Positions 24,701 to 31,867 of a stretch of DNA of 64,000 nucleotides are shown one piece after another. A program made the position numbers and the translations under genes. The stretch is from Candidula unifasciata (lineage: Eukaryota; Mollusca; Gastropoda; Stylommatophora; Geomitridae): NCBI GenBank assembly GCA_905116865.2, contig CAJHNH020003141.1, positions 17,360 through 81,359 of the forward strand. Direction: 5' to 3'. The notes beneath the pieces were generated by a model. It made no database searches and was not told where the DNA came from. It was given only the letters and a program-made list of their open reading frames with translations. The number at the start of each line of letters is the position of its first letter. Positions within the stretch are counted from its first letter, which is position 1.

Positions 24701-26197
24701 CTGACGCTTCAGTCTGTTTTTTGTTCTCTCTTGAAATTTAAAATACAGTGGGTGACTTTGAAGTCTTTTTAATTTCTATACTGTAAAAGAGTTTTGTATT
24801 GTCTTCTGAGTTCGAGTGGTTCAGTATCTGCTATCTTTTCTATTTCTCTGATGGGGGTGGTTTTCATGGCTCCGAAAACAATCCTTAATCCCATATTCTG
24901 AACCTTGTCCAGTTTTCCCATTGTTGTCTTGGCTGCTGCAGCCCATGCAGTGGAGGCATATTCCATGACTGGCCTGACTGCTCCAGTATATATACTTGTT
25001 TTTGGCTTAAGCTGATTAAGGGCCTATACTCCATTGGGGGATAATGAGCTGACAAAGAAGAATAGTTTGTTGATGTCACTAGTCAGGGTTTTTTTTAAAA
25101 GACCGCCTTCTAGTGCCTGATGTTGTGTTGATTTCAAGTTGTTTTTATCTTCTTGGCTGTTTGCTTTCACCACTACGTTAAGTCTGAACACTTTTGCCCA
25201 GATCCTGCGAAAAATACAAATCCAAGCTTCCATACTTTCTATTTTTTTTTTTCAATGTCCCGCCCCCCCCCCCCCCCCCCAATCCCCAAAAATCTTTAGA
25301 AAAACAACCATTTAACACAACAGACCAAAAACAGAAAACACAAACTGATGATGTTCCAAAATATGAACATATAGTGTAGAGCTCTGGCTCTCCACCTTGC
25401 TAATGCGGGGCCCCTTACATACAGTTCCTCATGCTGTGGCGAACCCCCAACCATACAGTTATGTTCATTGCTGCTTTCATAACTTCAGTAGATATGGGTT
25501 TTCTGATGTTCTGAGGCGACCCCTGTGAAAGGGTCGTTTGAGCCACACAAAAAGAGTCGCGACCACAGATTGAGAACTGCTGCTGTAGAGAGTAAGAAAG
25601 TTCTCAGTAGAAACGGAAACAGCATAGAATCAACTGGAATCAATCATCGCTAAGGGCCTGTATACTGATTGTAGCCTGACACTGTGACCGATTTGCCTGG
25701 CAACCTGTGTAGCCAAAAGGTACAAATATGACATGGAAATTTCTATAAGTAAGCCATTTTCTTGAAAGGACCCCTTCCACCCTCCCTCCCAGATGCTCAT
25801 GCAATGAATTCTGTTGACTAGACATCACAAGAAAAAATGTTGGACAGTTTGACATCATCACATGGAGAGGATCATCTGTGTCAGAGTTGATTGAACAGAT
25901 ACGAGACAGAAGGCTGTGGATAGGCATGACTACCAACACCACACGGCATAGACGTTAAGAAGATAAAGACTTCTAGTCAACATGTCTCTACTACAGTCAG
26001 GAAAGTGACTTGTACAGGGAAATAGTACCAGCCGGAAGTATCAGTATTATGGCTTGTCATGGTGAAAGGGAAAAGCTTATACTAAATTTAACCAACATCG
26101 ACAGAATTGTCAACGCTTACAAAAACCTTTGCCTAACTATTTCAGATCGCAAGAGGAGTCTTCCAACACTGCAGCTGGCAACTGGGTCCAGTTTTGA
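3649..26197 (+). CDS. NECAP1: NECAP (adaptin-ear-binding coat-associated protein), complete, 8 coding exons
   Basis: Joined exons 3649-3740, 7917-8017, 12082-12186, 14352-14433, 16549-16657, 19922-20098, 22839-22969 and 26146-26197 give 849 nt, a 282-aa protein with no internal stop. NECAP proteins act in clathrin-mediated endocytosis by binding the AP-2 alpha-ear. Seen: a start like NECAP ([20 protein letters not shown]), a PH-like N-terminal domain through about residue 135 ([71 protein letters not shown]), the [12 protein letters not shown] segment, a Pro/Ser-rich linker, and two WxxF motifs: WGDF at 258-261 and WVQF as the last four residues, the AP-2 ear ligand of the family. Length matches the usual 260-285 aa. 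All junction phases agree. Odd: intron 2 appears to use a GC donor, intron 3 a weak donor, and exon 5 has a decayed downstream duplicate. I am sure of the family; NECAP1 versus NECAP2 naming does not apply well to invertebrates. Confidence 0.95.
4163..5345 (+). repeat. 30-bp satellite array with TAGGGTT core
   Basis: Tandem CATCATACGGTTGCGTGTAG + GGTTACCTAT units (30 bp), perfectly periodic between about 4490 and 5030, with 16-, 33- and 46-bp variants at the edges. G/A variation (GCGTG versus GAGTG) is arranged in blocks, a sign of segmental amplification. Long open frames here on both strands only reflect a period divisible by three. Confidence 0.95.
5345..5675. repeat. Inner palindrome with telomere-like arms
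   Basis: TTAGGGGTAGGG repeats (5355-5398) are followed by AGATGTGAAAATTTTGACGT. The reverse complement of that stretch returns at 5597-5626 (2 mismatches in 29), followed by CCCCTAACCCTAAACCTAAC-type repeats to 5672. The core of about 170 bp is unique in the window. It may be an older element captured within the larger one. Confidence 0.75.
6135..6660 (-). mobile_element. RNase H LINE 3' end, (TTGAT)n-type tail
   Basis: Minus strand: [20 protein letters not shown] ... [25 protein letters not shown] stop, followed by TTGAATCAAATCAAATCAAT. Other copies: 13497, 39424, 45718, 23042 and 18985/19224. Confidence 0.75.
6678..7041. mobile_element. 364-bp fold-back MITE
   Basis: Nearly the whole element is an inverted repeat. 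It starts GGCTATCCTC and ends GAGGATAGCC, with arms sharing the AGATGGCTGGGACTCACGA and ACTCTCGGCGGTGGCG stretches. Flanks AGTATCTG and GGTATCTG match at 7 of 8 bases. The terminus GGCT(A/C)TCC and 8-bp duplication resemble the telomere-array element. A decayed half copy lies at 49950-50045. Confidence 0.85.
7060..7672 (+). repeat. 55-57 bp tandem repeat, about 10 copies
   Basis: Unit GCACTAGCAACATGTAGAGT + CATCAGTAAATATAGCAGAC + TCACAGTTCAGACAT. Middle copies near-identical, edge copies diverged. NECAP intron 1, just before exon 2. Confidence 0.93.
7690..7835 (+). repeat. GAA-tailed repeat, 3' half
   Basis: AATTCTGTAAAACAGATGTG and GAGTTTACAGTCGGGAAACA then CAAAGAAGAAGAAAAG, ending 80 bp before NECAP exon 2. 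Confidence 0.7.
7917..8017 (+). CDS. NECAP1: NECAP exon 2 with probable GC donor
   Basis: Encodes end of Arg31 to first base of Gly65 ([18 protein letters not shown]...). The only junction that keeps the conserved TSGELFAQ frame ends after the first G of the glycine codon, leaving GCAAGT as donor. Using the nearby GTAGAT donor instead would shift the frame. Confidence 0.9.
8196..8345 (+). mobile_element. Truncated SINE (Leu/Ser-like family)
   Basis: GAGTCACTGTGGCGGAGCAG, box B-like GTGAGTTCGCTCCC, CCAGCCTTGAGTGGGTACCG; the 3' half is replaced by a LINE end. Confidence 0.7.
8335..8615 (+). mobile_element. LINE 3' end with (CAA)n tail
   Basis: [29 protein letters not shown] has the C-x2-C...C spacing of LINE C-terminal metal knuckles. 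Ends ATAACAACAACAACAACAACA. Fused to a truncated tRNA-type SINE at 8196-8340. Confidence 0.6.
8745..9300 (+). repeat. About 205-bp tandem repeat, three copies
   Basis: Each copy has GTATTTTTGCACAAAATTGA, a TTTACTTTGTCTGAAAT stretch, an (ATC)n block, TGTGGCTGTAGATTGTTGCA and AAAAATCTTTTATCTGACAA. It lies next to the LINE at 9468. Confidence 0.8.
9468..11147 (+). mobile_element. 5'-truncated non-LTR retrotransposon with reverse transcriptase, (TAAG)n tail
   Basis: Bounded by a perfect 16-bp target duplication, GTCTTACCGACATGGG, at 9452-9467 and 11148-11163. Encodes RT motifs [42 protein letters not shown] and AFADDVAL, then the C-terminal [19 protein letters not shown] and [15 protein letters not shown] segments. 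The frame is broken by a TAA where FKYLG is expected (10548) and a later frameshift near 10690, then a TAG at 10967. Ends CGACTAAGTAAGTAAG. An ATG at 9435 that opens the same frame lies in host flank, so it is not the native start. RTE/CR1-like by architecture, clade not fixed. Confidence 0.92.
11218..11395 (+). mobile_element. Possible tRNA-like SINE
   Basis: TAGCATAGTTGGCTAAACGA (box A-like) and GGTCCGGATTCACGCCC (box B-like) 60 bp apart. Body unique in the window. Confidence 0.4.
12082..12186 (+). CDS. NECAP1: NECAP exon 3
   Basis: Residues 66-99 ([20 protein letters not shown]...RIKDDS) plus split Gly65 and Gly100. The acceptor is ATTCCAG; the donor GTTTTT is far from consensus but is the position that keeps the frame into exon 4. 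Confidence 0.9.
12310..12490 (-). repeat. GAA-tailed repeat piece
   Basis: GCGGAAAGTTCTGGTTTTTA, CCCAGATGCACTCCGACTTC, GGTCTATTCTTGTTTTCCCC. Confidence 0.65.
12752..13012 (+). mobile_element. tRNA-derived SINE, Leu/Ser-like head
   Basis: GGAGTCGCCGTGGCCGAGCG with box A-like GTGGCCGAGCGG, degraded box B, then a shared body (CTTGAGTGTGTACCGGGTGC, GCCCTATATGCCCTATACGC) and end GGTCCTTTATTTACTTT. Confidence 0.82.
13019..13295 (+). mobile_element. LINE 3' end (RNase H type), (GAA) tail
   Basis: Translates as [36 protein letters not shown], the C-terminal metal-binding region seen in the RNase H LINEs, and ends GCGAGCGAAAGAAGAA. It directly follows a tRNA-type SINE. Confidence 0.7.
13297..13463. 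mobile_element. Possible mariner-type MITE
   Basis: AAAGTAAAACTTTGTTAACA at the left and AATTCAAGGGTTTACTGTAT at the right form an imperfect inverted pair. A related left end (ACAGTAAAAATTTGTTAACA) is at 14999. Borders are uncertain. Confidence 0.4.
13497..13660 (-). mobile_element. RNase H LINE 3' end fragment
   Basis: ACCGACATTATAGCACTCAG and GACATTCCCATAAACACTGC match the terminus at 6150-6190. Confidence 0.65.
14130..14175 (-). mobile_element. RNase H LINE 3' end stub
   Basis: AGACCGACATCACAGCCTTC followed by AGGGCATCCCCGTAGCG, the same terminus as 6150. Repeated as a shorter stub at 14260-14272. Confidence 0.5.
14352..14433 (+). CDS. NECAP1: NECAP exon 4
   Basis: Residues 101-126 ([20 protein letters not shown]...QDHF) with split codons at both ends, acceptor TTTTTACAG and donor GTAAGC. 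This is the most conserved part of the NECAP PH-like domain. Confidence 0.94.
14525..14795 (+). repeat. GAA-tailed repeat
   Basis: CATATGAGTTCCGGGATCCT ... CCAACAAGCATGTCATAGGA ... GTGAACAAAGAAGAAAG. A second antisense piece is at 14845-14930. Confidence 0.78.
14845..14930 (-). repeat. GAA-tailed repeat, head piece
   Basis: TGCTTGTTAATGAGTAGTGG and AATGGGGCCTCAGAACCCCC; decayed. Confidence 0.5.
15200..15292 (-). mobile_element. tRNA-like SINE head
   Basis: Minus strand CAGCTGGCCAAATGGGTAAG and CTAGGTTCAAATCATC have box A and box B spacing. No true tRNA cloverleaf was recognised. Confidence 0.45.
15300..15600 (-). repeat. GAA-tailed repeat, full copy
   Basis: Starts (TTC)7 at 15301 and runs to CCGGAACCCACACGGG. 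The most complete antisense copy, in NECAP intron 4. Confidence 0.85.
15846..16066 (-). mobile_element. SINE (GGATACGCAACTAA family)
   Basis: Antisense copy: TATCCTTTACAGGACGTTGT ... GGGATCGAACCAGGCAC ... TAAGCCACAGATGCCGAC. In NECAP intron 4. Confidence 0.8.
16154..16333. mobile_element. SPIN-like hAT MITE, inverted orientation
   Basis: Begins CAGCAGGCTCTCCACCTGTG, contains AGGGGTCGTCAAAGACCATC, and ends AGGAAGGTTCAGAACC. Lies in NECAP intron 4, 215 bp before exon 5. Confidence 0.82.
16549..16657 (+). CDS. NECAP1: NECAP exon 5
   Basis: Completes Lys127 and encodes residues 128-163 ([10 protein letters not shown]...[18 protein letters not shown]), acceptor ATTTTCAG, donor GTAAGT, phase 0 end. 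A decayed copy lies 1430 bp downstream. Confidence 0.93.
16675..16880 (+). repeat. 20-bp TGTATTTACACACTTTGC tandem repeat
   Basis: About 9 imperfect units just after NECAP exon 5; duplicated with it at 18122-18435. Confidence 0.85.
16964..17320 (-). mobile_element. LINE 3' end, (GAT)n tail
   Basis: Minus strand: [42 protein letters not shown] and [17 protein letters not shown], ending in (TGA)5. Same family as 26640, 58990 and 60120. Confidence 0.75.
17979..18112 (+). pseudogene. Decayed duplicate of NECAP exon 5
   Basis: The acceptor and first residues (LKQEAEE) match exon 5 closely. Several indels then destroy the [10 protein letters not shown] segment, and the GTAAGT donor has become ACCCAG. 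Flanking intron and the 20-bp TGTATTTACACACTTTGC-like repeat are duplicated too. I infer a tandem duplication with a 1430 bp offset whose second exon is dead. Confidence 0.8.
18122..18435 (+). repeat. 20-bp TGTATTTACACACTTTGC tandem repeat, second array
   Basis: About 15 units, longer and more regular than the upstream array; part of the NECAP exon 5 tandem duplication. Confidence 0.88.
18565..18847 (+). repeat. GAA-tailed repeat with long tail
   Basis: GGATTTCAGGATCCCATTGT ... TGCCTGAGAAGCCAGAAACC ... tail (GAA)8 at 18823-18847. Confidence 0.78.
18985..19430 (-). mobile_element. RNase H LINE 3' end split by a SPIN-like MITE
   Basis: CAACTGACAGCATAGCCCTT..ACATTTCCTTAAG before, and CTCTCCATCAGCTGCCAG after, the MITE at 19028-19223 together reproduce the 6150-6220 order. 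Confidence 0.65.
19028..19223. mobile_element. SPIN-like hAT MITE
   Basis: Ends CAGGGGTTCTCAACC and GGTTGAGAACCGCTG with an interior containing GTTGTGGCGACC and GGTCTTAGGCAATCCCTGTG, as in the SPIN/URR1-like hAT family known from tetrapods. Flanks CCTTAAGC and CTATAAGC (6 of 8). It interrupts an older RNase H-type LINE tail. Confidence 0.88.
19455..19700 (+). mobile_element. LINE 3' end (RNase H type), (GAA)n tail
   Basis: [38 protein letters not shown], parallel to 13019-13295, ending in GAACGAAAGAAGAAGAAG. Confidence 0.7.
19680..19790 (-). mobile_element. RNase H LINE fragment, antisense
   Basis: Minus-strand [22 protein letters not shown] resembles the same stretch in the 415-830 and 6490-6650 fragments (GTTACAATCACAACATGTGT shared). 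Confidence 0.5.
19922..20098 (+). CDS. NECAP1: NECAP exon 6
   Basis: Residues 164-222, the low-complexity linker, containing the family's LLPPPPGG stretch followed by a serine run. Both ends are phase 0; donor GTGAGT. Confidence 0.92.
20147..20815 (+). mobile_element. SINE (Leu/Ser-like family) split by insertions
   Basis: Head and body at 20147-20350 (CCAGCCTTAATTGGATGCCA), tail at 20745-20815 (GACTGATTGATCTATAAAAA). A LINE fragment and about 260 bp of unassigned sequence lie between. Confidence 0.55.
20352..20480 (-). mobile_element. LINE 3' end fragment
   Basis: CTTCTTCAGCATTCCGAGCC, CAGCCTCCATCTCTCTGGTT and GTTGGTGACACCAAGTG match 62445-62540. It splits a tRNA-type SINE (20147-20350 / 20745-20815). 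Confidence 0.6.
20960..21215 (+). repeat. GAA-tailed repeat
   Basis: CCATATGGGTTCCAGGACCC, GAAGTCGGAGTGCATCTGCC, AACCAGAACTTTCGGGCGGA; tail lost. Confidence 0.78.
21216..22225. other. Unassigned stretch in NECAP intron 6
   Basis: No recognisable element apart from a C-rich patch near 21940-21957. Confidence 0.4.
22230..22500 (-). repeat. GAA-tailed repeat
   Basis: CAAACTCTGGCAGAAAGTTC, GTTTTACAGATCTGGCTTAT, ACATGTTTGTTACGGGAACA. Confidence 0.75.
22683..22745 (+). repeat. Short tandem ACCATTACGCCCACTGT repeat
   Basis: Four imperfect 17-bp units. Confidence 0.75.
22839..22969 (+). CDS. NECAP1: NECAP exon 7
   Basis: Residues 223-265 plus two bases of Gly266, carrying LLLDIG and the internal WxxF motif WGDF (258-261). 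Acceptor TCCTTCAG, donor GTGAGT. Confidence 0.92.
23042..23118 (+). mobile_element. RNase H LINE 3' terminus
   Basis: CTGGCTGCTGAGGATGAGGA ... CCCCGAGTGCTATGATGTCA with tail TTGACTCAACTCAACTT, in NECAP intron 7. Confidence 0.6.
23483..23578 (+). repeat. GAA-tailed repeat, internally deleted piece
   Basis: GTTTCAGGACCCCTATGAGG joined to GTCGGTGAATGCAAAGATGA and AGAAGAAGAAA. Confidence 0.45.
23652..25235 (-). mobile_element. RNase H-bearing LINE 3' portion, (GAA)n tail
   Basis: Antisense in NECAP intron 7. In element order: [20 protein letters not shown] linker, RNase H with [18 protein letters not shown] and NE-stop-ADELA, then a C-terminal cysteine/histidine region ([32 protein letters not shown]). 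A TGA interrupts the last RNase H motif at 24122-24124, and further frameshifts lie upstream. Ends GAAGAAGAAGAAG. I-superfamily-like by domain order. Confidence 0.85.
25382..25582. mobile_element. SPIN-like hAT MITE
   Basis: CTCTGGCTCTCCACC at the left and GATTGAGAACTGCTG at the right. Interior CATGCTGTGGCGAACCCCCA and GGCGACCCCTGTGAAAGGGT. Target duplication GTGTAGAG / CTGTAGAG (7 of 8). Confidence 0.88.
26146..26197 (+). CDS. NECAP1: NECAP terminal exon
   Basis: Short last exon after ATTTCAG; completes Gly266 and reads [16 protein letters not shown] then TGA. The terminal WVQF is the AP-2 ear-binding WxxF motif, which fixes this exon although it is only 52 nt and lies 3.2 kb from exon 7. 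No AATAAA is seen in the next kilobase. Confidence 0.93.
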
Positions 26198-26639
26198 TAT
26201 TGATCAAGTATTATTAGATCCAGCTGCCATCTAGTTGAAGCCAAGTCCACATTCTACATCAGTTTTAGTCATTTACTGTTCCATTGTATAGCTGGGACCC
26301 TGCAAGAAATGCTAATTACAGCTGTACTAATGAGTGATTGGGTGAGAGGAGTTACCTCCACATAAAGGGGCATGTGAGATGCTACTCTAGTTTATTTTTA
26401 TCAGAGTTATGGTTCATGAATGGTATAGATCTGGATAGTAGTTAAACACAGAAGTAAACAGATAGGGAAGCTCTGGGACTGTAGAAACATTATTTATAAT
26501 GAACAAGTAGACATGTATTGATCTGCACTCATAGAAAGATAGAAGGACACACTAAACATTGAAAACTGTAGTTAACATGCTGAGAATCGAACCCGTGGCT
26601 GGTAATGAAACACTTTCTAGCTCATTCTATCACAAGCTT
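26198..26639. other. NECAP 3' flank
   Basis: Follows the stop codon; presumed 3' UTR. No AATAAA or ATTAAA recognised. A tRNA-like antisense box (GAATCGAACCCGTGG) is at 26584. Confidence 0.35.
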
Positions 26640-27065
26640 ACCTGCTGCTGCTTATGGTCGGTGCCGTGTGTCGTTGGTAGTCCTGTCTGTCCACAGCCTT
26701 CTGTCTCGTGCACTTTCAGTCATCTCTGACACTGATGTTCCTCCATGCTGTAATGCTAAACTGTTGAGTATCTTCTGTCTTGTTCTCCTTCTTCTTCTCC
26801 ATCCCTCCTGCTTTCCTGTTGTCATAACATACTTTCCTTTGCCCCTTCTCATGATGTTACCAAAGACTGTTGATCTCTTTCTGATGGAGGTAATCAGCTC
26901 CCTTTGTGAGTTCATTTCTTTCAAGACATCTTTATTGCACTATTTTTTTGTCCGTCCATCGAGATGAAACCACATCTCTGCAGCTTTAAAATAGTTTTTT
27001 TTTTTAAGGCACTGACTCTCCATGATTCACTTCCCTACATCAGGATTTAGCTGTTAATAATTCTC
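26640..27065 (-). mobile_element. LINE 3' region, GAT-tail family
   Basis: Minus strand: GSESW, AAEMWFH, ITSIRKRSTVFGNIMRRGKG, KYVMTTGK, LALQHGGTSVSE. Degraded with frameshifts. Confidence 0.65.
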
Positions 27066-27187
27066 TTTCTCACCTCAAACAGGCAAGTAACTAACAAGTA
27101 ATACAGTTTTTATCAGAAGGGGTTAAAACAACTGCTCTGGGGCAGTTTGAGTTAATTTAACTGTCTCTAGAAGCTCGGCTACCTACA

Positions 27188-27385
27188 ACTCCCTGTATGG
27201 GTTCCGTGAGCCCATCATGTGTGGGAGGGGAAGGGTTAGACCCATTGCCTCCCTAACAAGCGTGTTGTAAAATTTGACTAATTAGTGGTGTTTCCTTTCT
27301 AAACTAGAGTGGATCTGCATGAGTCGATGAACCAACAATCTGCATATAGATAAGCTGTATCTATAAAATGGATATTTCCAGGGAC
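27188..27385 (+). repeat. GAA-tailed repeat, 5' two thirds
   Basis: TGTATGGGTTCCGTGAGCCC, CATTGCCTCCCTAACAAGCG, AACCAACAATCTGCATATAG. Confidence 0.65.
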
Positions 27386-27969
27386 CCGCTTTTGGGTGGA
27401 GTCGGGTCCACTCTGTTGTCCCAGACACCAGCAGTCAAGCTTGCCAATCACTGTTTCACTTGCCCCTTCATGGTCCCTTGTTCCTGTTTTGACAGTTTCA
27501 CAGGAGGAGTGTAGTGATTTTGGTTTTCATTGAAAATGTTTTAGTAGAATGTAGTCATCCTTGACATACAACTTCTTATTGTTGTTATGTTTTGTTGCTG
27601 ATAAGTGACCTAGCTGTGATTTACAACACTGAATGACTAGCAGTCGTACATTGTAGCTTTTCATTCAATATGTTTTTGTTTACCTCACATCTGTGTATTC
27701 AGCCTCAGCCTTCCACTCATCATGGGCTATACCCCTAAGGATCGATAGGAAGCAGTGCTCAGACCAGAGACTTTTATGACCTTGACAAAGTGAGCATTTC
27801 ACTTTCTTGGGATGTTAGACTGTTCTCATATAAAAGGGCACTTTTCTTTTGGCTGCCTGGAGATATCATTGTTTTGATCATTTTTGAAAGTGTCAGGAGT
27901 GTCTTTTTATCTTTCTTGGTCACCACATCCCAGGGTGTGTAGACTTTGGTAGCGGCAATTAAACCAAAA

Positions 27970-28215
27970 GACAGCAAGTGAAATGGTTTGTCCGCTTAGA
28001 GAGAATGCCTTGTGACACCATACCATACAAAGCATATATGGAAAGAGAAGAAGGACGTAGAGCACGAGGTAGACCAAGAACAAGATGGAAGGATAACATC
28101 AGAGAAACTCTACAACAGCACGATGTGCCTATGGTCGAGGCAGCCAGAAGAGCTAGAAACAGAATCTTATATCTCCCTCGACACCCACAGCGGTAAAAGA
28201 GGAAGTGAAGAAGAA
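27970..28215 (+). mobile_element. LINE C-terminal end with GAA tail
   Basis: KWFVRLERMPCDTIPYKAYM ... GRRARGRPRTRWKDNIRETL to HPQR stop, then GTGAAGAAGAAGAA. Confidence 0.75.
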
Positions 28216-28784
28216 GAATTAAACCTGTATTGTCATTCAGTAGGGCCTTTGCCTAATGAAAATGTGAACCTTTTTTTTTTATTGTTTAATAGGATCCTCA
28301 CTCATTGGACATTTCTACCTTGTTTGTCATTTAATAGAATCCTGGCTTGATAGAAATTTGAACCACAAACAGTAATTTAGTAGGTCAGGGCCAGAAGTCC
28401 ACAACTCATTTTTCTAATGAGTCTTTTGATGGATATTTTCATCTGTGTATTGAGGTGGGCTTGTGCTAAAGGTTTTCCGCTTCTAGACTGAATGTCTAGG
28501 GACTACCAGCTAAAGATCCCTTGCCAGCTTAGTTTCAACTAATTCTAGCCAATATCTGTGGCATACGACAAGGCCGTGTGGCAGAAGTCTTGCTAAACAA
28601 ACAAAAATATTGGTATAGAACCAAAGGTAAGATACAGGGTTTTCCCTTGTACACATCAGTGGCCTTAAGTTGACCTCAAGCTTGTGAATGAAATTACCAA
28701 GCTACAACATTGGACCATAATAATGAGAGGGCAGAACGCAGTGCATACATATGTGCGAACTTCTTCAACATTCAGAGCTCTTGA

Positions 28785-29310
28785 CACTCATTGCTGCCAG
28801 ATATCAGTCACTTCTTTGGTTGACCTTCTCTTTCTATTTGGTGACTCAAAGTGTCAGCATAAAAGCTATCTCTCCACTGTCTTCTTGGTCTGCTCGTGGT
28901 CCATTCAACTCATTTGGTTACGTAGTTCTTGCCTTTTGTCTACCATTCTTTCTGTCTATGCCCCAGCCATTGCAGTGTTAGCCCTCATGATGCCAGCAGT
29001 GTTGCTGTTAGTTGCGTATCCTTTACAGGAGGTTGCAGAACCCAGCATTGGCTGTTGTGTTTTTTCTAGGCAAATTTACATCCAGTAGTTTGCCATTGCT
29101 TTCTGGACGGTTGGCTTCTCGATACCTCTGTCAAAACCAGCACAAAGCCCGCAGCTAGGATCGAACCCAACATTACGAAACACGTGCGCAACGCCTTAGC
29201 CACAGACGCTGCCACAAATGAGTATTGATTAAAACAGATAATGAATTTCCTTGTAGCTTCTCACTCTCCCTTCTTCGTTTTTCATTGGGTCCAAATATTT
29301 GTCACAACAC
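28785..29310 (-). mobile_element. LINE 3' region split by a SINE
   Basis: 28785-29007 and 29216-29310 match consecutive parts of the 62435-62900 copy (GGTTGACCTTCTCTTTCTAT; CAGATAATGAATTTCCTTGT). The SINE at 29009-29213 sits between. Confidence 0.65.
29009..29213 (-). mobile_element. SINE (GGATACGCAACTAA family), inside a LINE
   Basis: GTTGCGTATCCTTTACAGGA ... CTTAGCCACAGACGCTGCC. Splits the LINE copy at 28785-29310. Confidence 0.8.
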
Positions 29311-29387
29311 TATTCTCAAAATTGTATATCTGCCAACAACAACATAAAATTTTTTTTTAATAAAATAAAATATTATAATGTCATGTG

Positions 29388-29422
29388 ACCTCTACAGCCC
29401 AGGGGAGAAGAGGATCGACTGA
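29388..29422 (+). mobile_element. LINE 3' terminus stub
   Basis: CCTCTACAGCCCAGGGGAGA + AGAGGATCGACTGAGTAAAT matches the last 40 bp of the LINE at 9468-11147. Confidence 0.55.
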
Positions 29423-29984
29423 GTAAATGACTCCGTCTCTTCTCAAGTACGACTTTGTTACACTGCCCAAAGGCCATAAGAATGGTCTCTGGTCTGAGCT
29501 GTGCTTCAGGTTTGGACAGACCCAAACTAATAGTATTCTGTGTGGTTCATGAGTATTTTTGCATTTTTATTTTATAAGAAATTCTGGCACTTTGTAATTA
29601 CAGCACCATCATGAATTTATTTTACATTCCATTCAATTTTTTCTTGTGGATTTCTTACTGACAGCTATGTGAGGTAAAGTGACTGGTTGTCTTTGTTGAT
29701 ATGGTTCAGACTTGTTAATAGAACCAGTGAGAATTAGGTGTCGAATACTTTATCTAGTTCAGTCTTTCCTATTTGATGGTGCATGGAACAAATTTAAAGG
29801 GTCTGTGATATCATTTACACACAAAAATGAACGCAAAAATTATACCAAACAAACAAACAAAAGCAAACTTAATAAAAGCTTGTTAAAAAACCTCAACTTT
29901 AGTAGGCAGTCCTTATTGTAATCTATATGCAGTATGGCTTAAAATATATGTTGTCCATGGCAAACCTTCACTGTCCCACTGATG

Positions 29985-30734
29985 TACGGTAGAACTCCTA
30001 AATATTCATCTTTTTTCCTTCAAGTTTGTTGTTTTTTCATTTAAATTTGTGTTTGATATTCGCCCGGAAAGTCAGTTTTCGTTCTTCCTCTGACGTAGCT
30101 GGTGGGTTATCAGACAAGAAAAAAAGATGATGATAAGCCGGTTCCAAGTGCTGATATTGACATATCCCTGTCCATTTGGTCAAAAATGCAGATTTCGTTA
30201 AGAAATAGCACCTAAACATTGCTATAGTTAATCAGCATATAAATTTTTTGGATGACAGTGTAAACAAACAACATTGGTGTAACTTCTTTTATTAAAAAAA
30301 AAAAAAAAACGATTGCTGATAAATCGTCTGGAAATGCTGATCAATCATCGGTACATAAATCACCAGAAGTGACATTACCTGGTGTCATAATGGAAGGTGC
30401 CTCCCCTTGCCAACAATAGCCATTGTTTTTTTCTTCCAAAAGGTAAATTTCCGTTTAAAATTGTATTTATATCGGCCAGCAGTATTTTCACGTCACGAGG
30501 ACAAATAAATCGCTGTCACAATGAAAAATTAGTAATAAGTACAATGGTTAATATGTATTTCTAAGGAATTTAGAGTGAACTGTTGAAGAATAGATAGGCA
30601 AAATTCGGGACTGAGAACTAATTAAATGAATTTTAGTTAATTCCCACGGGGAAAAAACTCTGATATTCATTCTTTTTTAAAATTCGCCCTCCCGTCGGGA
30701 ACGGATTAATAATGAATATTGGAGTTCTACTATA
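29985..30734. mobile_element. Tc1/mariner-type non-autonomous element
   Basis: TA borders with inverted ends CGGTAGAACTCCTAAATATT and (reverse complement) TAGTAGAACTCCAATATT. About 750 bp, no transposase frame recognised. Confidence 0.6.
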
Positions 30735-30767
30735 GTTCACAAAGAAATAAATATGCATAATTGTTTG

Positions 30768-30901
30768 TTAACTTTTTGAGTCCCAGGGGAGCATCAGAAC
30801 CCCAAGGGGTGGTCAAGAGAGGCGCAAAATCGGCGCATCTTGTGTTAACCGTGCTTCTAGGTGGAAACCTATGATGCGTTCCTTAGGACTCAAAGAGTTA
30901 A
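30768..30901. mobile_element. TTAA-type MITE
   Basis: TTAACTTTTTGAGTCC at the left and GGACTCAAAGAGTTAA at the right, same family as 2405-2574, with shared interior GCGCATCTTG and AATCGGCGC. Confidence 0.85.
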
Positions 30902-31099
30902 GGCTAGATGTATGTGGGTCATCTCAGCGCTGTCTCTGAGGTGTGGAGTGATGTCAGCAACAGTTCTGCTTAGCATCAAAGTCGTGAAGGAGCCTTAATC
31001 TTACTGTCGCATACATGTTGTCATTGGATGAGAAATATTTGAGCGATAGGCCAAAAATTATTTCTACCAAGGGCTGAAAATGTCTGCTTCCACACTAGG

Positions 31100-31326
31100 T
31101 CGGTGTCTGTGGCTTAGGCATTGCGAGCTCGCTTTGTAATGCCTGGGTGTCGGGTTCGATCTCTGCTGTAGACGGTTTGTCTTGCGATGGTTTCAACGTT
31201 GGTACCGAGAGCCGACCATCCAGAAAGCAGTGGCAAACTACTGGACGTAAATTTTCCTAGAAAAACCACAGCAGCCAAAAAATGCTGGGGTTGGTTCTGC
31301 AACGTCCTGTAAAGGATACGCAACTA
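31100..31326 (+). mobile_element. SINE (GGATACGCAACTAA family)
   Basis: The best preserved head: TCGGTGTCTGTGGCTTAGGC ... GGTGTCGGGTTCGATCTC, and the standard 3' end. Confidence 0.82.
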
Positions 31327-31867
31327 ATTTTAATTTGCACACTAGCACAGCTCAGAGACAACACTGGTCATCTTGTATTATAAATATCCTTATTAATTCG
31401 TCGTCACTACTGAATGTCTTATTAATTATTCTTCATTATGTTATCATTATTATAATTTATTAATGGAGCATACAATTGATATTTATGGACTTTGTGTAAT
31501 GGAGCTTGTGTGAGTAAACTAATATGTCAACTTGTGTCTGAAAATGTCACATTAGTTTAGTCAAATTGTGGCATTTAGCAACTAGAGGAGTTGCCTGTGA
31601 GCATTACATATGGAGAATGGATGTCACCTCAAAAGAAAGCAGTTACTAGACCATTTTTTGTTTGTTGAATATTCATTGTTGTGTGTGTATATCTTTTGTT
31701 ATCGATTGTTTCTGTGTACGCGATTAAATAAAAAGAAACTTTCAAAGTTGTTACCTTAGATTTTCCGTCTTTTCTTTAACTGTCAGATTTTATTATGGTC
31801 TTGCTAACTGGTACTTTTTGTTGATTTCGACAGTGGTGTTGACCGTTCAATAAACATTGGCAAAATT

